Positions 33,622-44,613 are shown, counted from the first letter of the stretch. The stretch: DNA of 64,000 nucleotides from Deinococcus sp. QL22 (GCF_023370075.1 NZ_CP097149.1:2354001-2418000); one strand, 5' to 3'. Notes: generated by a model not told the origin, from the sequence alone. Made by a program: numbers and translations.

Positions 33622-34548
33622 ATGTCCGATCCTGCGCTGACGCCGTGGCCTGCAAGGGTCTATTCCGGCAGCGGGATGGGGGAAAAGTCCGAGACTTTGG
33701 CGGTAGAGGAACCGCTGGAACTGCGCCTGCACACGCCGTCTGGCCCGGTCACGCTGGGGGTGCTGATGAGAACCCCAGGAGCCGACGCCGAACTGGTGCG
33801 CGGCTGGCTTTTGTCGGAAGGGCTGTGGCCGACAGGGTTGGAATTGCAGGCTGACCCGGAGAATCCGAACGTGATGGGCCTGCATACACCCGAATTTGAG
33901 CGGTTGGCGGCGTGGGCGCGGCCAGGAGTCTCCTCCAGCGCGTGCGGCGTGTGTGGCACAGGCAGTATCGAACGGCTGGCGGTGCGGGCGGCCCTGCCAG
34001 TTTGGACGGGTGGTTCCCTCATCCTAAATTGCGATGATTCGCGAGAATCATCCGAGCGAAGCGAGCAGCAAAAAGGACGGGCTGGCGGCGATGGACGAAC
34101 ATCCGGTGTCGTTACGGATGTTCGGGAATCAGAGCAAGTCCGTATCAGCGCCGCGTTTTTGGCCGGATTACCGGGGCGCCTGCAGGCGCTTCAGCCGGGA
34201 TTCGCGGCGTCGGGCGGGCTACACGCGGCGGGCCTGTTCGGGCCAGACGGCGTGTGTCTATGCGCTTACGAGGATATAGGCCGCCACAACGCCACCGACA
34301 AAGTGATGGGCTGGGCGCTGGAACGCGAGTTATTGCCCCTCTCGGACAGCATTCTGGTGGTCAGCAGCCGCGCCGGATTCGAGATTGTGCAGAAGGCGGT
34401 GACGGGCGGCGTGGCGGTGGTGGTCACGGTAGGTGCGGCCACCAGCCTTGCCGCCGAAACCGCTGCTACCTTCGGCCTCACTTTGTGCGGCTGGGCGCGA
34501 GCAGATCGCCTGACTGTATATTCGGGCGCAGCGCGGGTAGGGCCATGA
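33622..34548 (+). CDS. fdhD: FdhD sulfurtransferase, with an in-frame repeat insertion
   Basis: 308 residues. FdhD transfers sulfur to the molybdenum cofactor of formate dehydrogenase. Motifs: the Cys pair in SSACGVCGTGSIE, SGGLHAAGLF, EDIGRHNATDKVMGWAL and SSRAGFEIVQKAVTGG. About 40 residues between LPVWTGGSLI and ISAAFLAGLPG (from NCDDSRESSERSEQ to DVRESEQVR) have no counterpart in the family. They are encoded by a dispersed repeat (34027-34147) that keeps the frame open. Whether the protein tolerates the insert is unknown. The stop overlaps the next start (ATGA). Confidence 0.88.
   Translation: MSDPALTPWPARVYSGSGMGEKSETLAVEEPLELRLHTPSGPVTLGVLMRTPGADAELVRGWLLSEGLWPTGLELQADPENPNVMGLHTPEFERLAAWARPGVSSSACGVCGTGSIERLAVRAALPVWTGGSLILNCDDSRESSERSEQQKGRAGGDGRTSGVVTDVRESEQVRISAAFLAGLPGRLQALQPGFAASGGLHAAGLFGPDGVCLCAYEDIGRHNATDKVMGWALERELLPLSDSILVVSSRAGFEIVQKAVTGGVAVVVTVGAATSLAAETAATFGLTLCGWARADRLTVYSGAARVGP
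34027..34147 (+). repeat. Structured 120-nt repeat, copy A (inside fdhD)
   Basis: Shares with copy B (49207-49326) the ends AATTGCG and GTCAGAGCAAGTCCGTATCA-like sequence (one base differs), and a 75-nt right part with no indel. Contains a perfect hairpin GAACATCCG / CGGATGTTC and a second GATGATTC-GCGA-GAATCATC. Lies in the FdhD coding frame. Confidence 0.75.
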
Positions 34549-35021
34549 AGCGGGCAGAGTTGGCCGATGCCTTCGATTGGGACGGCTCCTTGCTCAACCT
34601 CTGGAGTTTTGGCACCGATGCCGCTGCGTGGCTCCGCGCCATACACGCGCTAGACCGGGCCTTCCCCTGCGCTTTCCTGATCGGCGGCGAACCTGCACCA
34701 CTGCCCGATCTGGCTGAGATAGAACTTCTGGCAACGGGTAAAGAATATACGGCCGAGTTTCACGCCGATACACCCTGTCTGGGCGGCGAAGGTGCGCTGC
34801 AAGTCGTGTTTTTCCTCAACTTTGGTCTAGACCCGATGGAAGCCACCCTGCACCCCTTGGACGTGCCCGATGAAGCCGCTTTTTCCCGCCTGACCCACTT
34901 GCTGGGCGTTCTAGCTGAAGCGACAGGGCAGGATGTATTTCTGTGTGCCGAGAGTGGTGAATTTGAATCCCACCTGGTTTATGCGGTGTACCGTTCTGCA
35001 TTTGGCTGGGCAGTGGCCTGA
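34545..35021 (+). CDS. Hypothetical protein coupled to fdhD
   Basis: 158 residues from ATG 34545, which overlaps the fdhD stop as ATGA. The sequence is acidic and aromatic (DAFDWDGSLLNLWSFGTDAAAWL; VVFFLNFGLDPMEATLHPLD), soluble, with no recognised motif. Tight coupling suggests a job in the formate dehydrogenase/molybdenum pathway or a merely co-transcribed role. The last residues look complete. Confidence 0.7.
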   Translation: MKRAELADAFDWDGSLLNLWSFGTDAAAWLRAIHALDRAFPCAFLIGGEPAPLPDLAEIELLATGKEYTAEFHADTPCLGGEGALQVVFFLNFGLDPMEATLHPLDVPDEAAFSRLTHLLGVLAEATGQDVFLCAESGEFESHLVYAVYRSAFGWAVA

Positions 35022-35056
35022 ATCTTGAGCCAGCCTTCACGCTACACTTGACCCCG

Positions 35057-35827
35057 ATGCCTGCCCATGCCGACGCCCCGCCCCTTGCCCTGATCGGTGT
35101 GCCTGCGGGGGCCGCCCGCGCCTTTCGTGAACTGGGAATTGTGGCGGTGGGTGTGCCCGACACCGACTTAAAAGCTGTGCTGGACGCCTGCCATACCCTC
35201 CGATTCTGCGGGGCATTGGTTGGCCCCTCGCATGAAGAAGCCGTGTTGAGTGCCGTGACCCCCGACGCCGATGCCCGCCGGGTGGGGCGCGTGGACGCCG
35301 TGTCGTTTACGGGCGGCTTCGGCACGGGCGGCAGCCACGGCGCGTATGCCCTGACCGGGGCGCTGATGGACGCGCTGGAAGCCAGCGGCTACGCGGCACG
35401 CGGCGCAAGTGCCGTCCTGCTGGGCAACACCGCCGACGATCTGGCCCGCGCCCTGCCCCTCTCGCGCCTCGGCTTTACCGATGTGGGCGTGGTGGCCGAC
35501 AGTTCCCCCGACGCCGAACGCGCCGCCCGCGACCTGCCCGCCGGAGTCCGCAGTTTTGCCATGAGCCGCCGCGACTCCTCGCTGAGTACCCTGACCGAAC
35601 GCGCCGACCTGATCGTGCTCACGGGTGGCGGTCTGCCCGCCGGACTGGTGCAGCCGTATCACACCGTCATTGACCTCACGGGCCGCGCCCAGATCACGTC
35701 TACTGGGGCCAATAGCCTGAACCTTTCGTCGTTGCCCGCCCGCCGTCTAGTACGGCAACTGGCCCACGCTACAGGCCACCGCTTTCATCTGGAAGAGTTG
35801 GAACCGTTGGTACGGGTGCTGGGGTGA
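35057..35827 (+). CDS. Shikimate dehydrogenase-like protein, catalytic Lys missing
   Basis: 256 residues. The layout follows AroE: an N-terminal substrate domain with CGALVGPSHEEAVL where AroE has G-x-NVT-x-P-x-K, then a Rossmann half (GYAARGASAVLLGNTADDLARAL; LGFTDVGVVADSSPDAERAA) and the end segment LVRQLAHATGH. The catalytic Lys position appears to be Glu. I infer a diverged AroE relative, perhaps not a functional dehydrogenase. Start ATG 35057. TACACT lies 8 nt before it. Confidence 0.55.
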   Translation: MPAHADAPPLALIGVPAGAARAFRELGIVAVGVPDTDLKAVLDACHTLRFCGALVGPSHEEAVLSAVTPDADARRVGRVDAVSFTGGFGTGGSHGAYALTGALMDALEASGYAARGASAVLLGNTADDLARALPLSRLGFTDVGVVADSSPDAERAARDLPAGVRSFAMSRRDSSLSTLTERADLIVLTGGGLPAGLVQPYHTVIDLTGRAQITSTGANSLNLSSLPARRLVRQLAHATGHRFHLEELEPLVRVLG

Positions 35828-35846
35828 ACAGCGGGTGCGGGACATT

Positions 35847-35980
35847 GGAAAGGCATCTAAGGCTTTAAGAAGGGCAACCCGCTGCTGCACGGTCTGACCA
35901 GGAGAGGATCGAAGGAGCCACCCAGCCAACGCATCCGTCCCAGCACCTTGGGCCCTAGACCTTTAGACCCTTAGACACCC
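35847..35980 (-). repeat. MITE-like repeat element, copy E2
   Basis: A 134-bp intergenic element. Read on the minus strand it begins GGGTGTCTAAGGGTCTAAAG and continues GGTCTAGGG...CAAGGTGCTGGG...ATGCGTTGGCTGG, aligning with E1 over ~60 positions. The far end (GGAAAGGCATCTAAGG) mirrors the start. Confidence 0.6.
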
Positions 35981-35989
35981 CCACCCTGT

Positions 35990-35995
35990 TACGCT
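35990..35995 (+). promoter_or_regulatory. -10 box of leaderless proA
   Basis: TACGCT, 6 nt before the proA ATG. Confidence 0.5.
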
Positions 35996-36001
35996 ACCCC
36001 C

Positions 36002-37303
36002 ATGACGGCGGTTGAGGCGGCAGGCAACACAGCGAACACATCGGTACACGAGATGGGCGTGCGGGCGCGGGCCGCTGGGCGGGTGTTGCGCTCCCTGCCC
36101 ACCGCGCAGAAGGTGGCCGCGCTGCACGCCATCGCCGCCGAGTTGCGGGCACGGCAGGCAGGCATTCTGGCCGCCAACGCGCAGGACATCGCCGCAGCAC
36201 AGGACGCTGAGTTGCCCGCGCACATGGTCGATCGCCTCAGGCTGTCTGCTGCGTCGCTGGACGCCATCGCCGCCGATGTGGAAGCGGTGGCCGCCCTGCC
36301 CGACCCGGTGGGCGAAACCACTGCCGAGGAAGTGCAACCCAGCGGCATTCGCGTGTCGCGGCGGCGCGTGCCACTGGGCGTATTGGGCGTAATTTATGAG
36401 AGTCGCCCCAACGTGACTGTAGATGTGGCGGCCCTGGCCCTGATGAGCGGCAACGCTGTAATCCTGCGCGGCGGCAAGGAAACCGTGTTCAGCAACGCGG
36501 CGCTGGAAGTTGCCATTCACGCTGCCCTGCAAGCCCAGCACCTTCCCGCCAACGCCGTGCAGGTCATCCACGACCCGGCCCGCGAGCGGATGCGTGAACT
36601 GCTGCGGCTCGATACCCTCGTGGACGCCATTATTCCGCGTGGGGGCGCGGGGCTGCACCGCTACTGCGTCGAAAATGCCACCGTGCCCGTCATCGTGGGC
36701 GGCATCGGCGTGGTGCATGTGTATCTGGACGGCAGCTTTACCCAGACTCCGGCAGATATAGAAAATGCCGTGCAGATCGTGCGGAATGCCAAGGTGCAAA
36801 AGCCGAGTGCCTGCAACGCGCTCGATACCCTGCTGGTGGCCCGCGCCGCGCTGCCTGCTCTGCCGGCCATCGCCCAAGACCTCATTGCACACGGCGTAGA
36901 GTTGCGGGCCGATGCCGAAGCGTGGGCCGTTCTTCAAGCCGCTGACGTACAGGCCCAACCTGCCAGCGACGCCGATTACGGCACGGAATTTTTGGCACTG
37001 ACCGCCAGTATCCGGGTCGTAGAGGGCATGGAAGAAGCGCTGGATTTTATCGCCCTGCACGGCAACCATACCGACGTGATCCTGACCCGTGACGCTGCTC
37101 AGGCCGAGCGCTTTGTGCAGGACGTGGACAGCGCCGCCGTGATGGTGAACGCCAGCCCCCGTTTCAACGACGGCGGGCAACTGGGCCTGGGCGCAGAAGT
37201 GGCGATCAGCACGCAAAAACTGCATGCGCGGGGGCCGATGGGTTTGCGCGAACTGACCACGACCAAATGGGTGGTGCGCGGTGAGGGCCAGAGCCGGGCT
37301 TAA
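36002..37303 (+). CDS. proA: Glutamate-5-semialdehyde dehydrogenase (gamma-glutamyl phosphate reductase)
   Basis: Second step of proline synthesis; NADPH-dependent reduction of gamma-glutamyl phosphate. 433 residues. Motifs: [30 protein letters not shown], the active-site Cys in [14 protein letters not shown], and the C-terminal [30 protein letters not shown] (split here: [27 protein letters not shown]). The partner proB is not in the window. Leaderless promoter. Confidence 0.95.
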   Translation: MTAVEAAGNTANTSVHEMGVRARAAGRVLRSLPTAQKVAALHAIAAELRARQAGILAANAQDIAAAQDAELPAHMVDRLRLSAASLDAIAADVEAVAALPDPVGETTAEEVQPSGIRVSRRRVPLGVLGVIYESRPNVTVDVAALALMSGNAVILRGGKETVFSNAALEVAIHAALQAQHLPANAVQVIHDPARERMRELLRLDTLVDAIIPRGGAGLHRYCVENATVPVIVGGIGVVHVYLDGSFTQTPADIENAVQIVRNAKVQKPSACNALDTLLVARAALPALPAIAQDLIAHGVELRADAEAWAVLQAADVQAQPASDADYGTEFLALTASIRVVEGMEEALDFIALHGNHTDVILTRDAAQAERFVQDVDSAAVMVNASPRFNDGGQLGLGAEVAISTQKLHARGPMGLRELTTTKWVVRGEGQSRA

Positions 37304-37594
37304 AGCAGATGTCGGGAAGTGGGCCGTAAGTTATAGGACGTGGGAAAAGCAGCGTAGTCATCCAAACGGCGCTTCAGTCCAGGCCGAAAGGTTCTATCAC
37401 CATGCAGTCGGACGGCCATTTCTAAATCTCCGCCAAATGTTCAGCGTATGCCTGAATACTTTTGGTCTTGAATTTATCGTTCAACGTTGAAAGGTAAGTT
37501 CATTTCAATCTGGATAGCGTGCCAACTGCTGCGTCTATCCGACCCAGACCGAACTCAGCTGCTTCACTTGGCCCACTTGCCGGAGGTTTTCCCC

Positions 37595-38593
37595 ATGTCT
37601 GACGATAAGATCATCTTGCCCGCCGCCTTAGACCGCCGCCGCGCCCTGCAACTCCTGGGCCTGACTGGTGTCGTTGCCGCCGCCTCGCCGCTGGCCCTGG
37701 CTCAGACCACCACGCCTGCTGCTCCAGCTACGCCCGCCGCGCCTGCTGCCCCCACTGGTCCCCTCAACGGCAACGGCTTTTACCGCCAGAAAATTGGGGA
37801 TATGACCGTTATCGTCCTCAGCGACGGTACGGCTCCGCTGGCCGCCTTGCTGCCCACCTGGGGCGCGAATCCTGACCGTCAGGCCGAGTTTGCCGCCACG
37901 CTTGCCGAGTACCATGTGGCCGCCACCAACACGGTCAACCACTTCAATCCCACCATCATTGAAACGGGTAAAAACCGTGTGCTGATCGATACCGGGCGCG
38001 GCGGCACCGCTGGCCAGACTCTGGCGAATATCCGGCGGGCGGGCATCGATCCGGCCACCATCGACACCGTGTTTATTACGCACGGACACGGCGACCATAT
38101 CGGCGGCCTGACGACGGCGGGGCAGCCCACCTTCCCGCAAGCGCGGCACGTCATGGGCGCGGCAGAATTCCAGTTCTGGACGACTCAGGCCACGCCCAAT
38201 GCCTCAGTGCAGGCCAACCTGATCGGCCTGCGTGACCGTTTTACCCTGATTCAGCCGGGAGCCGAAATCGTGCCCGGTCTGACGGCGATTGCCAGCCCTG
38301 GCCACACGCTCAACCACCTCAGCGTGCGTGCTCAGAGCGGCAACGCGGGTCTGCTGGTCTTCGGAGACGCCGCCGGACACTTCCTGCTGAGCTTGAAGCA
38401 CCGGGGCGCTTACGTGGGCTTCGACACAGACGGCGCACTGGCCGCCCGCACCCGTCAACGCCTCTTCGATCAGGCGACCACTGAGGGGCTGTGGGTCACG
38501 GGCTACCACTTTCCGTTTCACGCACTGGGCCACATTCGCCGCATGATCGGCGGGGCCTTCGAGTACGAGCCGACGGTGTGGAACTGGAGCTGA
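37595..38593 (+). CDS. Exported metallo-beta-lactamase-fold hydrolase
   Basis: 332 residues. The N-terminus has RRR followed by ALQLLGLTGVVAAASPLALA, a Tat-like or Sec signal. An Ala/Pro/Thr linker (TTPAAPATPAAPAAPTG) precedes the MBL domain with the metal motif FITHGHGDHIGG, the third His in SPGHTLNH, FGDAAGH, and a late GYHFPFH. Substrate unknown; related sequences include quorum-quenching lactonases and phosphonate enzymes. ATG 37595 has GGAGG upstream. The 291-bp gap before it has no other clear feature. Confidence 0.85.
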   Translation: MSDDKIILPAALDRRRALQLLGLTGVVAAASPLALAQTTTPAAPATPAAPAAPTGPLNGNGFYRQKIGDMTVIVLSDGTAPLAALLPTWGANPDRQAEFAATLAEYHVAATNTVNHFNPTIIETGKNRVLIDTGRGGTAGQTLANIRRAGIDPATIDTVFITHGHGDHIGGLTTAGQPTFPQARHVMGAAEFQFWTTQATPNASVQANLIGLRDRFTLIQPGAEIVPGLTAIASPGHTLNHLSVRAQSGNAGLLVFGDAAGHFLLSLKHRGAYVGFDTDGALAARTRQRLFDQATTEGLWVTGYHFPFHALGHIRRMIGGAFEYEPTVWNWS

Positions 38594-38627
38594 GGCTCTG
38601 GCTCCGATTCCCAATCCATCTAACATG

Positions 38628-38656
38628 AAGGCTCTGGCATCTGCTGGAGCCTTTTT
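38628..38656 (+). terminator. Intrinsic terminator after MBL-fold gene
   Basis: AAGGCTC / GAGCCTT stem with a 12-nt loop and TTTTT. Confidence 0.85.
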
Positions 38657-38772
38657 GCTGTGTGGGCCAGTGTGTGCCTTGTGTGGGAAAGTGTGAGAGC
38701 CAGCGGTGACCTTGCCCCAATTCCCAGACTCCTTCCGTTTCAAAGCTCATCGCCCGAAACTTCCCTCCGCGC

Positions 38773-38778
38773 TACCCT
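38773..38778 (+). promoter_or_regulatory. -10 box, leaderless globin gene
   Basis: TACCCT, 6 nt before the ATG at 38785. Confidence 0.5.
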
Positions 38779-38784
38779 GCCCCC

Positions 38785-39222
38785 ATGACCGTCATCCCCC
38801 CGACCTTGCAACTCACACCTGGAGGCACGCTGTATGACCGGATCGGGCCAGAAGCCCTGGCCGAGCTCGTCACGCGGTTCTACGCGTTGGTAGCACAAGA
38901 CCCCGATCTGGCCCCCATCTTTCCCGCCGATCTGACCGAAACCGCCGAGAAACAACGGGCCTTCCTGACTGGCTTTTTGGGTGGCCCGCCGCTCTACCAC
39001 GAACGCTACGGGCATCCTCGGTTGCGGGCGCGGCATTTGCCCCACGCCATTACTCCCAAACGGGGGCGGGCGTGGCTGGCCTGTATGAATGCGGCGCTTC
39101 GGGCCACCCCCAGCATCGCAGAGGCCGACGCACACGAAATGTACGCCGCCCTGACGCGGGTAGCCGCACATATGGTCAATACTCTTTCGTCAGAAGAAGA
39201 TCAGAAAGGGCTGCATTTGTAA
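38785..39222 (+). CDS. glbO: Truncated haemoglobin, group II
   Basis: 145 residues. TrHb group II features: YDRIGPEALAELVTRFYALV, DPDLAPIFPAD, GPPLYHERYGHPRLRARHLPHAIT (proximal His near the end; split as GPPLYHERYGHP and RARHLPHAIT), and a Trp at the G8 position in RAWLACMNAAL. Binds O2/NO; likely a redox or NO-detoxification role in the cytoplasm. Leaderless promoter. Confidence 0.88.
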   Translation: MTVIPPTLQLTPGGTLYDRIGPEALAELVTRFYALVAQDPDLAPIFPADLTETAEKQRAFLTGFLGGPPLYHERYGHPRLRARHLPHAITPKRGRAWLACMNAALRATPSIAEADAHEMYAALTRVAAHMVNTLSSEEDQKGLHL

Positions 39223-39305
39223 ATAAATTCACTATTTTGCCCGTCTTTTGGACAACTCTTTTCAATTGACTAGCAAAGCCCGCGCCTGATGGTGCGAGAG
39301 TTTCC

Positions 39306-39311
39306 TACACT
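39306..39311 (+). promoter_or_regulatory. -10 box, leaderless DAHP synthase gene
   Basis: TACACT, 6 nt before the ATG at 39318. Confidence 0.55.
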
Positions 39312-39317
39312 GACGCA

Positions 39318-40412
<1,095 letters not shown>

Positions 40413-40444
40413 GGGCAGACAGAAGTAGCGTTAGTAAATAAATT

Positions 40445-40488
40445 GTGGATCGTAGATTGTGGTTTGGCTGCCACGATTTACGATCCAC
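40445..40488. repeat. Palindromic repeat P2
   Basis: An 18-bp inverted repeat, GTGGATCGTAGATTGTGG / CCACGATTTACGATCCAC, with loop TTTGGCTG; all positions pair if two G:U are allowed. Related to P1 and P3. Confidence 0.75.
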
Positions 40489-40521
40489 TTCCTTTGTTGT
40501 CGGCACTGAAGACAGAGGCTT

Positions 40522-40542
40522 CTAGGGTCTGTAGGCCAAGGG
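40522..40542 (+). repeat. 21-bp inverted repeat, left copy
   Basis: CTAGGGTCTGTAGGCCAAGG plus one G; its perfect reverse complement is at 42009-42029. The two copies bracket the transposase and a frameshifted gene. The sequence also resembles the ends of the E repeat family. Confidence 0.8.
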
Positions 40543-40573
40543 TTGAAATTTGAGGGAATGAGCGTATCTTTTC

Positions 40574-41376
40574 GTGCTGTGGCGCGAAGAAATCACGGAT
40601 GAACAGTGGCAACGTCTGGAACCCCTCCTCCCAGCCCGCTTCGGTCTGGGACGTCCTTATTTAGAGCATCGACCCATCGTCAGTGGCATCCTCTGGGTCC
40701 TCAGAACAGGTGCGCCGTGGCGCGACGTCCCAGAGCGCTTCGGCAAATGGACCACGATCGCCAGTCGGTTCCGTCGCTGGACTGCCAAAGGCCTTTGGCA
40801 GCAGGTCTGGGCCGAATTGCAACGCCAGGCTGACCGGAAAGGTCAGCTTGACTGGTCAATGCATTTTGTCGATGGCACTGTAGTTCGAGCACATCCATGT
40901 GCTGCAGGCGCACGTGGAGGCCAAGCCGAAGAAGCTCTGGGAAGATCCCGGGGTGGCTTCAGCACCAAGATCCATCTACGTGCAGAAGGGCACGGAAAGC
41001 CCATGGCGTTCGTCCTGAGTGGTGGAGAACGGCATGAATCCAAATACCTACAACCTCTGCTGGAGAAGGTGCTGTGGTACGCGCCGGACGGGGCCGCCCG
41101 CGGATTCGTCCTGATCGCATCGTGGGCGATCAAGGCTACAGCTACACCACTGTTCGGAAGTATCTGCACAGCCGTGGCATTCGAGTCACGATTCCCAGGC
41201 GTAAAGACCAGGGTTCTGATCTGTGCTTCGATCCTGCTGTCTACAAAGAGCGGAACAAAGTGGAGCGCCTGGTCAACCGCTTCAAACACTTTCGCAGGAT
41301 CGCGACTCGTTATGACAAACGGGCCCGGAGTTATCAAGCATGGCTCCAAGTGGCGGCGATCCTCTTGTGGCTCTGA
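40574..41376 (+). mobile_element. IS5-family transposase, two overlapping frames
   Basis: The first frame (from 40574) gives EITDEQWQRLEPLLPARFG, VLRTGAPWRDVPERFG, FVDGTVVRAHPCAAGARGG (first catalytic Asp) and GFSTKIHL. The second frame (41074-41376) gives GRGRPRIRPDRIVGDQGYSY (second Asp) and KERNKVERLVNRFKHFRRIATRYDK (catalytic Glu; split as KERNKVERLVNRFK and FRRIATRYDK). Continuity needs a -1 shift near 41065-41075. IS427-type members of this family use such frameshifting, so this may be programmed rather than damage. Element ends are not certain. Confidence 0.85.
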
Positions 41377-41445
41377 GATGTGGAGAGCTTGACTGCACCT
41401 TCAGTAGCCTGAAAAATTCGGCCGAAGTCTGTCATCGTCAACGCC

Positions 41446-41960
41446 ATGGGTTGTGATCTACACGAGCATTTTGAGGTTCGAAAAGACGACGGCTGGAAAA
41501 GAATTCAGGTGCTCCCAGATCTGGACTGGGACACGGCCACTCCGGAACAGGAAGAAGCCTACTGGCGCTTGCCGCTGTTTATCGGTCGCGATTACGATCT
41601 CTTTGCGATCCTGGGTGGTGTGCGGAACCGAATGAATGTGCGCCCGATCTCCCGTGCCGTGGGATCCCAGACGACGTGAGTGATGAAGTTCGCGATGCTT
41701 GGCGGGCAGCACAGCACTATCCAGAGGTGCACAGTCCATCGTGGCTTTCCCTGCACGAGCTGTTGACGTTTGATTGGGATCCGCCTCTCGTGCGCTTGGA
41801 GCCCATTGCTGATCAAGACGCACGAGAGGCTCGGCCGGAGATGGTGACCTACCGTGATGCAGTTGCAGACACGAGGTTTGTGACCGAAGGTTTGACGCAG
41901 CTTCAAGCGTTCGTGGACGATCCCCACGATTTGCGAATGGTGTTCTGGTTTGACAGCTGA
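41446..41960 (+). pseudogene. MGCD-family gene broken by a 1-bp deletion
   Basis: Two consecutive frames read as one protein: MGCDLHEHFEVRKDDGWKRI, LFIGRDYDLFAILGGVRNRM and RPISRA in the first; GIPDDVSDEVRDAW, HSPSWLSLHELLTFDWD and FVDDPHDLRMVFWFD in the second. Restoring one C near 41660 (GCCGTGGG to GCCCGTGGG) joins them as SRARGIPDDVS. I recall similar proteins beginning MGCDIH in phage and bacterial genomes; function unknown. Lies between the transposase and the right 21-bp repeat. Confidence 0.72.
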
Positions 41961-42008
41961 CACAGCTGATGATCCAAACGCAACCCAAAGACGGAGGCGT
42001 ATCCCTGC

Positions 42009-42075
42009 CCCTTGGCCTACAGACCCTAGCCCTCGCTTTTGCCCTTCCTTAGATCATAGACCCTTAGATAAACCC
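42009..42075 (-). repeat. 21-bp inverted repeat (right copy) within an E-type repeat end
   Basis: 42009-42029 is the perfect complement of 40522-40542. The adjoining sequence, read on the minus strand, is TATCTAAGGGTCTATGATCT then AAGGAAGGGC, the same theme as the ends of E1-E3. Confidence 0.65.
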
Positions 42076-42089
42076 ACCCTGCCCACGTT

Positions 42090-42692
42090 CTACAATCCTC
42101 CACCCTCTCCCAGCGGAAAGGTATGCAATTCCTGCACCTCGCCCCGCATTTCCCGCGTGAGACTGAGGGCCGTGACCGTAAAATGCGTCAGGGGCGGCGT
42201 GAGGCGGCGGACTTCTTCCCACAGGTGCGCTTCGGCCCAGGGCAAAATGCCCAACGCCAGCGTCAGGTGCGGCATATAGGAATCGCCGTCGTGGGGAGCC
42301 TGGCTGCTGGGCACGGCACCGAGGGCGCGGCGGTGCAGGGCCAGCAGTTCGGGCGCACGCTCACATTCCAGCATCAGAGCGTTGGGAAGCTGTTTCCAGC
42401 CTAGAATCTTGATCTCAAAGGGCGGTGTATCGGCCAGCAGGTGCCGGAACGCGCTGACCAGATCGCGGCTGCCCAGTGGTGTGCGGAACGGGGCACGCAA
42501 ATTCAGGTGCGGCAGGCCGAACGCCCGCACATTCAGCCGTTCCTGTGTGCGCCGCAGCCAACCGTCCAGTTCAGCGGGGGGCCACGCCACCAGACTGTGC
42601 AGCGGCGGCAACATCTGCGCCGTGCCAGGAGATGTTTCGCTGGCCGGAAGGTGAGCCACACCCGGCACGCTGGTGGGCGGCAACGGCGGCAT
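42090..42692 (-). CDS. 2'-5' RNA ligase-like 2H phosphoesterase
   Basis: 200 residues with two HxT/N-type motifs spaced as in the 2H superfamily: LPHLNLRAPF and YMPHLTLALG. These proteins act as cyclic phosphodiesterases or RNA ligases on 2',3'-cyclic ends. Third gene of the mrp-sufR operon, 2 bp after sufR. Substrate cannot be told from sequence. Confidence 0.78.
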   Translation of the reverse strand: MPPLPPTSVPGVAHLPASETSPGTAQMLPPLHSLVAWPPAELDGWLRRTQERLNVRAFGLPHLNLRAPFRTPLGSRDLVSAFRHLLADTPPFEIKILGWKQLPNALMLECERAPELLALHRRALGAVPSSQAPHDGDSYMPHLTLALGILPWAEAHLWEEVRRLTPPLTHFTVTALSLTREMRGEVQELHTFPLGEGGGL

Positions 42693-42694
42693 GG

Positions 42695-43353
42695 TCAGGG
42701 GCCGATCCGGTACAGGCAGGTGCTCTGGCCGCAGGCGATCCGCGTCTCACGGGTCATGGGTACGCCCAGCACTTCTTGGTACAGGCTCAGTTCGCTGACG
42801 CAGAGCTCCTGAAATTGCCGTGCCACCGTCAGGTTGGGACAGTTGCGTTTGCTGACCAGCCACGTGTCGCCGTCTTGCTCCAGCACAGCGTCAAAGCCCA
42901 TTTCGCACAGCACACGCACAAAAGCCTGCACCCGCACGGGCAGGGGAGACGACAGCGGCAGTTCGGCCTGAAGACGGTGGGCAATTTCGGCGCTTCGGGC
43001 ATCGAAGACCTGCATCACGGCCCCCTGACCGAACAGGTGCTGCACGTGCCTCAGCACATCTACACACAGGCCCGAATAGGTTTTGGGAAACGACGCCTCG
43101 CCCTGATCGGTAAGGGCAAACACGTGCTGGGGCCGTCCACGTCCGCCGGGGCGCTCGGTGCGCGACTCGATCAGGCCGCCTTCCTGAAGGTCACACAGGT
43201 GGCGGCGGGCGGCGGGCACGCTGACTTCCAGCTTGTAGGCCAAATCCTGCGCGGTTTGGGGGCCATGCCGCTTGATCAGTTCCAGCAGGCGCGTCTTGGT
43301 GCGCTCCGGGGCGGGCAGCGTGGCGGGCTGCGGAGAGTAGGAGGCCGCGAACG

Positions 43354-43357
<4 letters not shown>
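42695..43357 (-). CDS. sufR: SufR-type Fe-S cluster-sensing repressor
   Basis: 220 residues. The N-terminal winged helix (about 18-75) has RLLELIKRHGPQTAQDLAYK and VPAARRHLCDLQEGGLI with the wing GGRGRPQHVF. The C-terminal part carries the Cys set expected of SufR: KRNCPNL, LCVSELSLYQEVLG and ACGQSTCLYRI. Likely senses an Fe-S cluster and regulates Fe-S assembly genes. It overlaps the mrp stop by 4 nt (ATGA), so it is co-translated with the Fe-S carrier gene. Confidence 0.82.
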
Positions 43358-44442
<1,085 letters not shown>

Positions 44443-44613
44443 ACCCTGCCATCATGACGGCTAGGCGGCGGGGGGGCAACTCATGGCCTTACAGTAGGGA
44501 CACTCCGCGCCGGAAGTGGGGAGTGGGAAAAGTAGAGAGACCCAGCGTTCAGGTTTTGCCCTTCATCTTTTTCCACTGACTACTGACCACTTACCACTGA
44601 CGGTTCTAATCTC

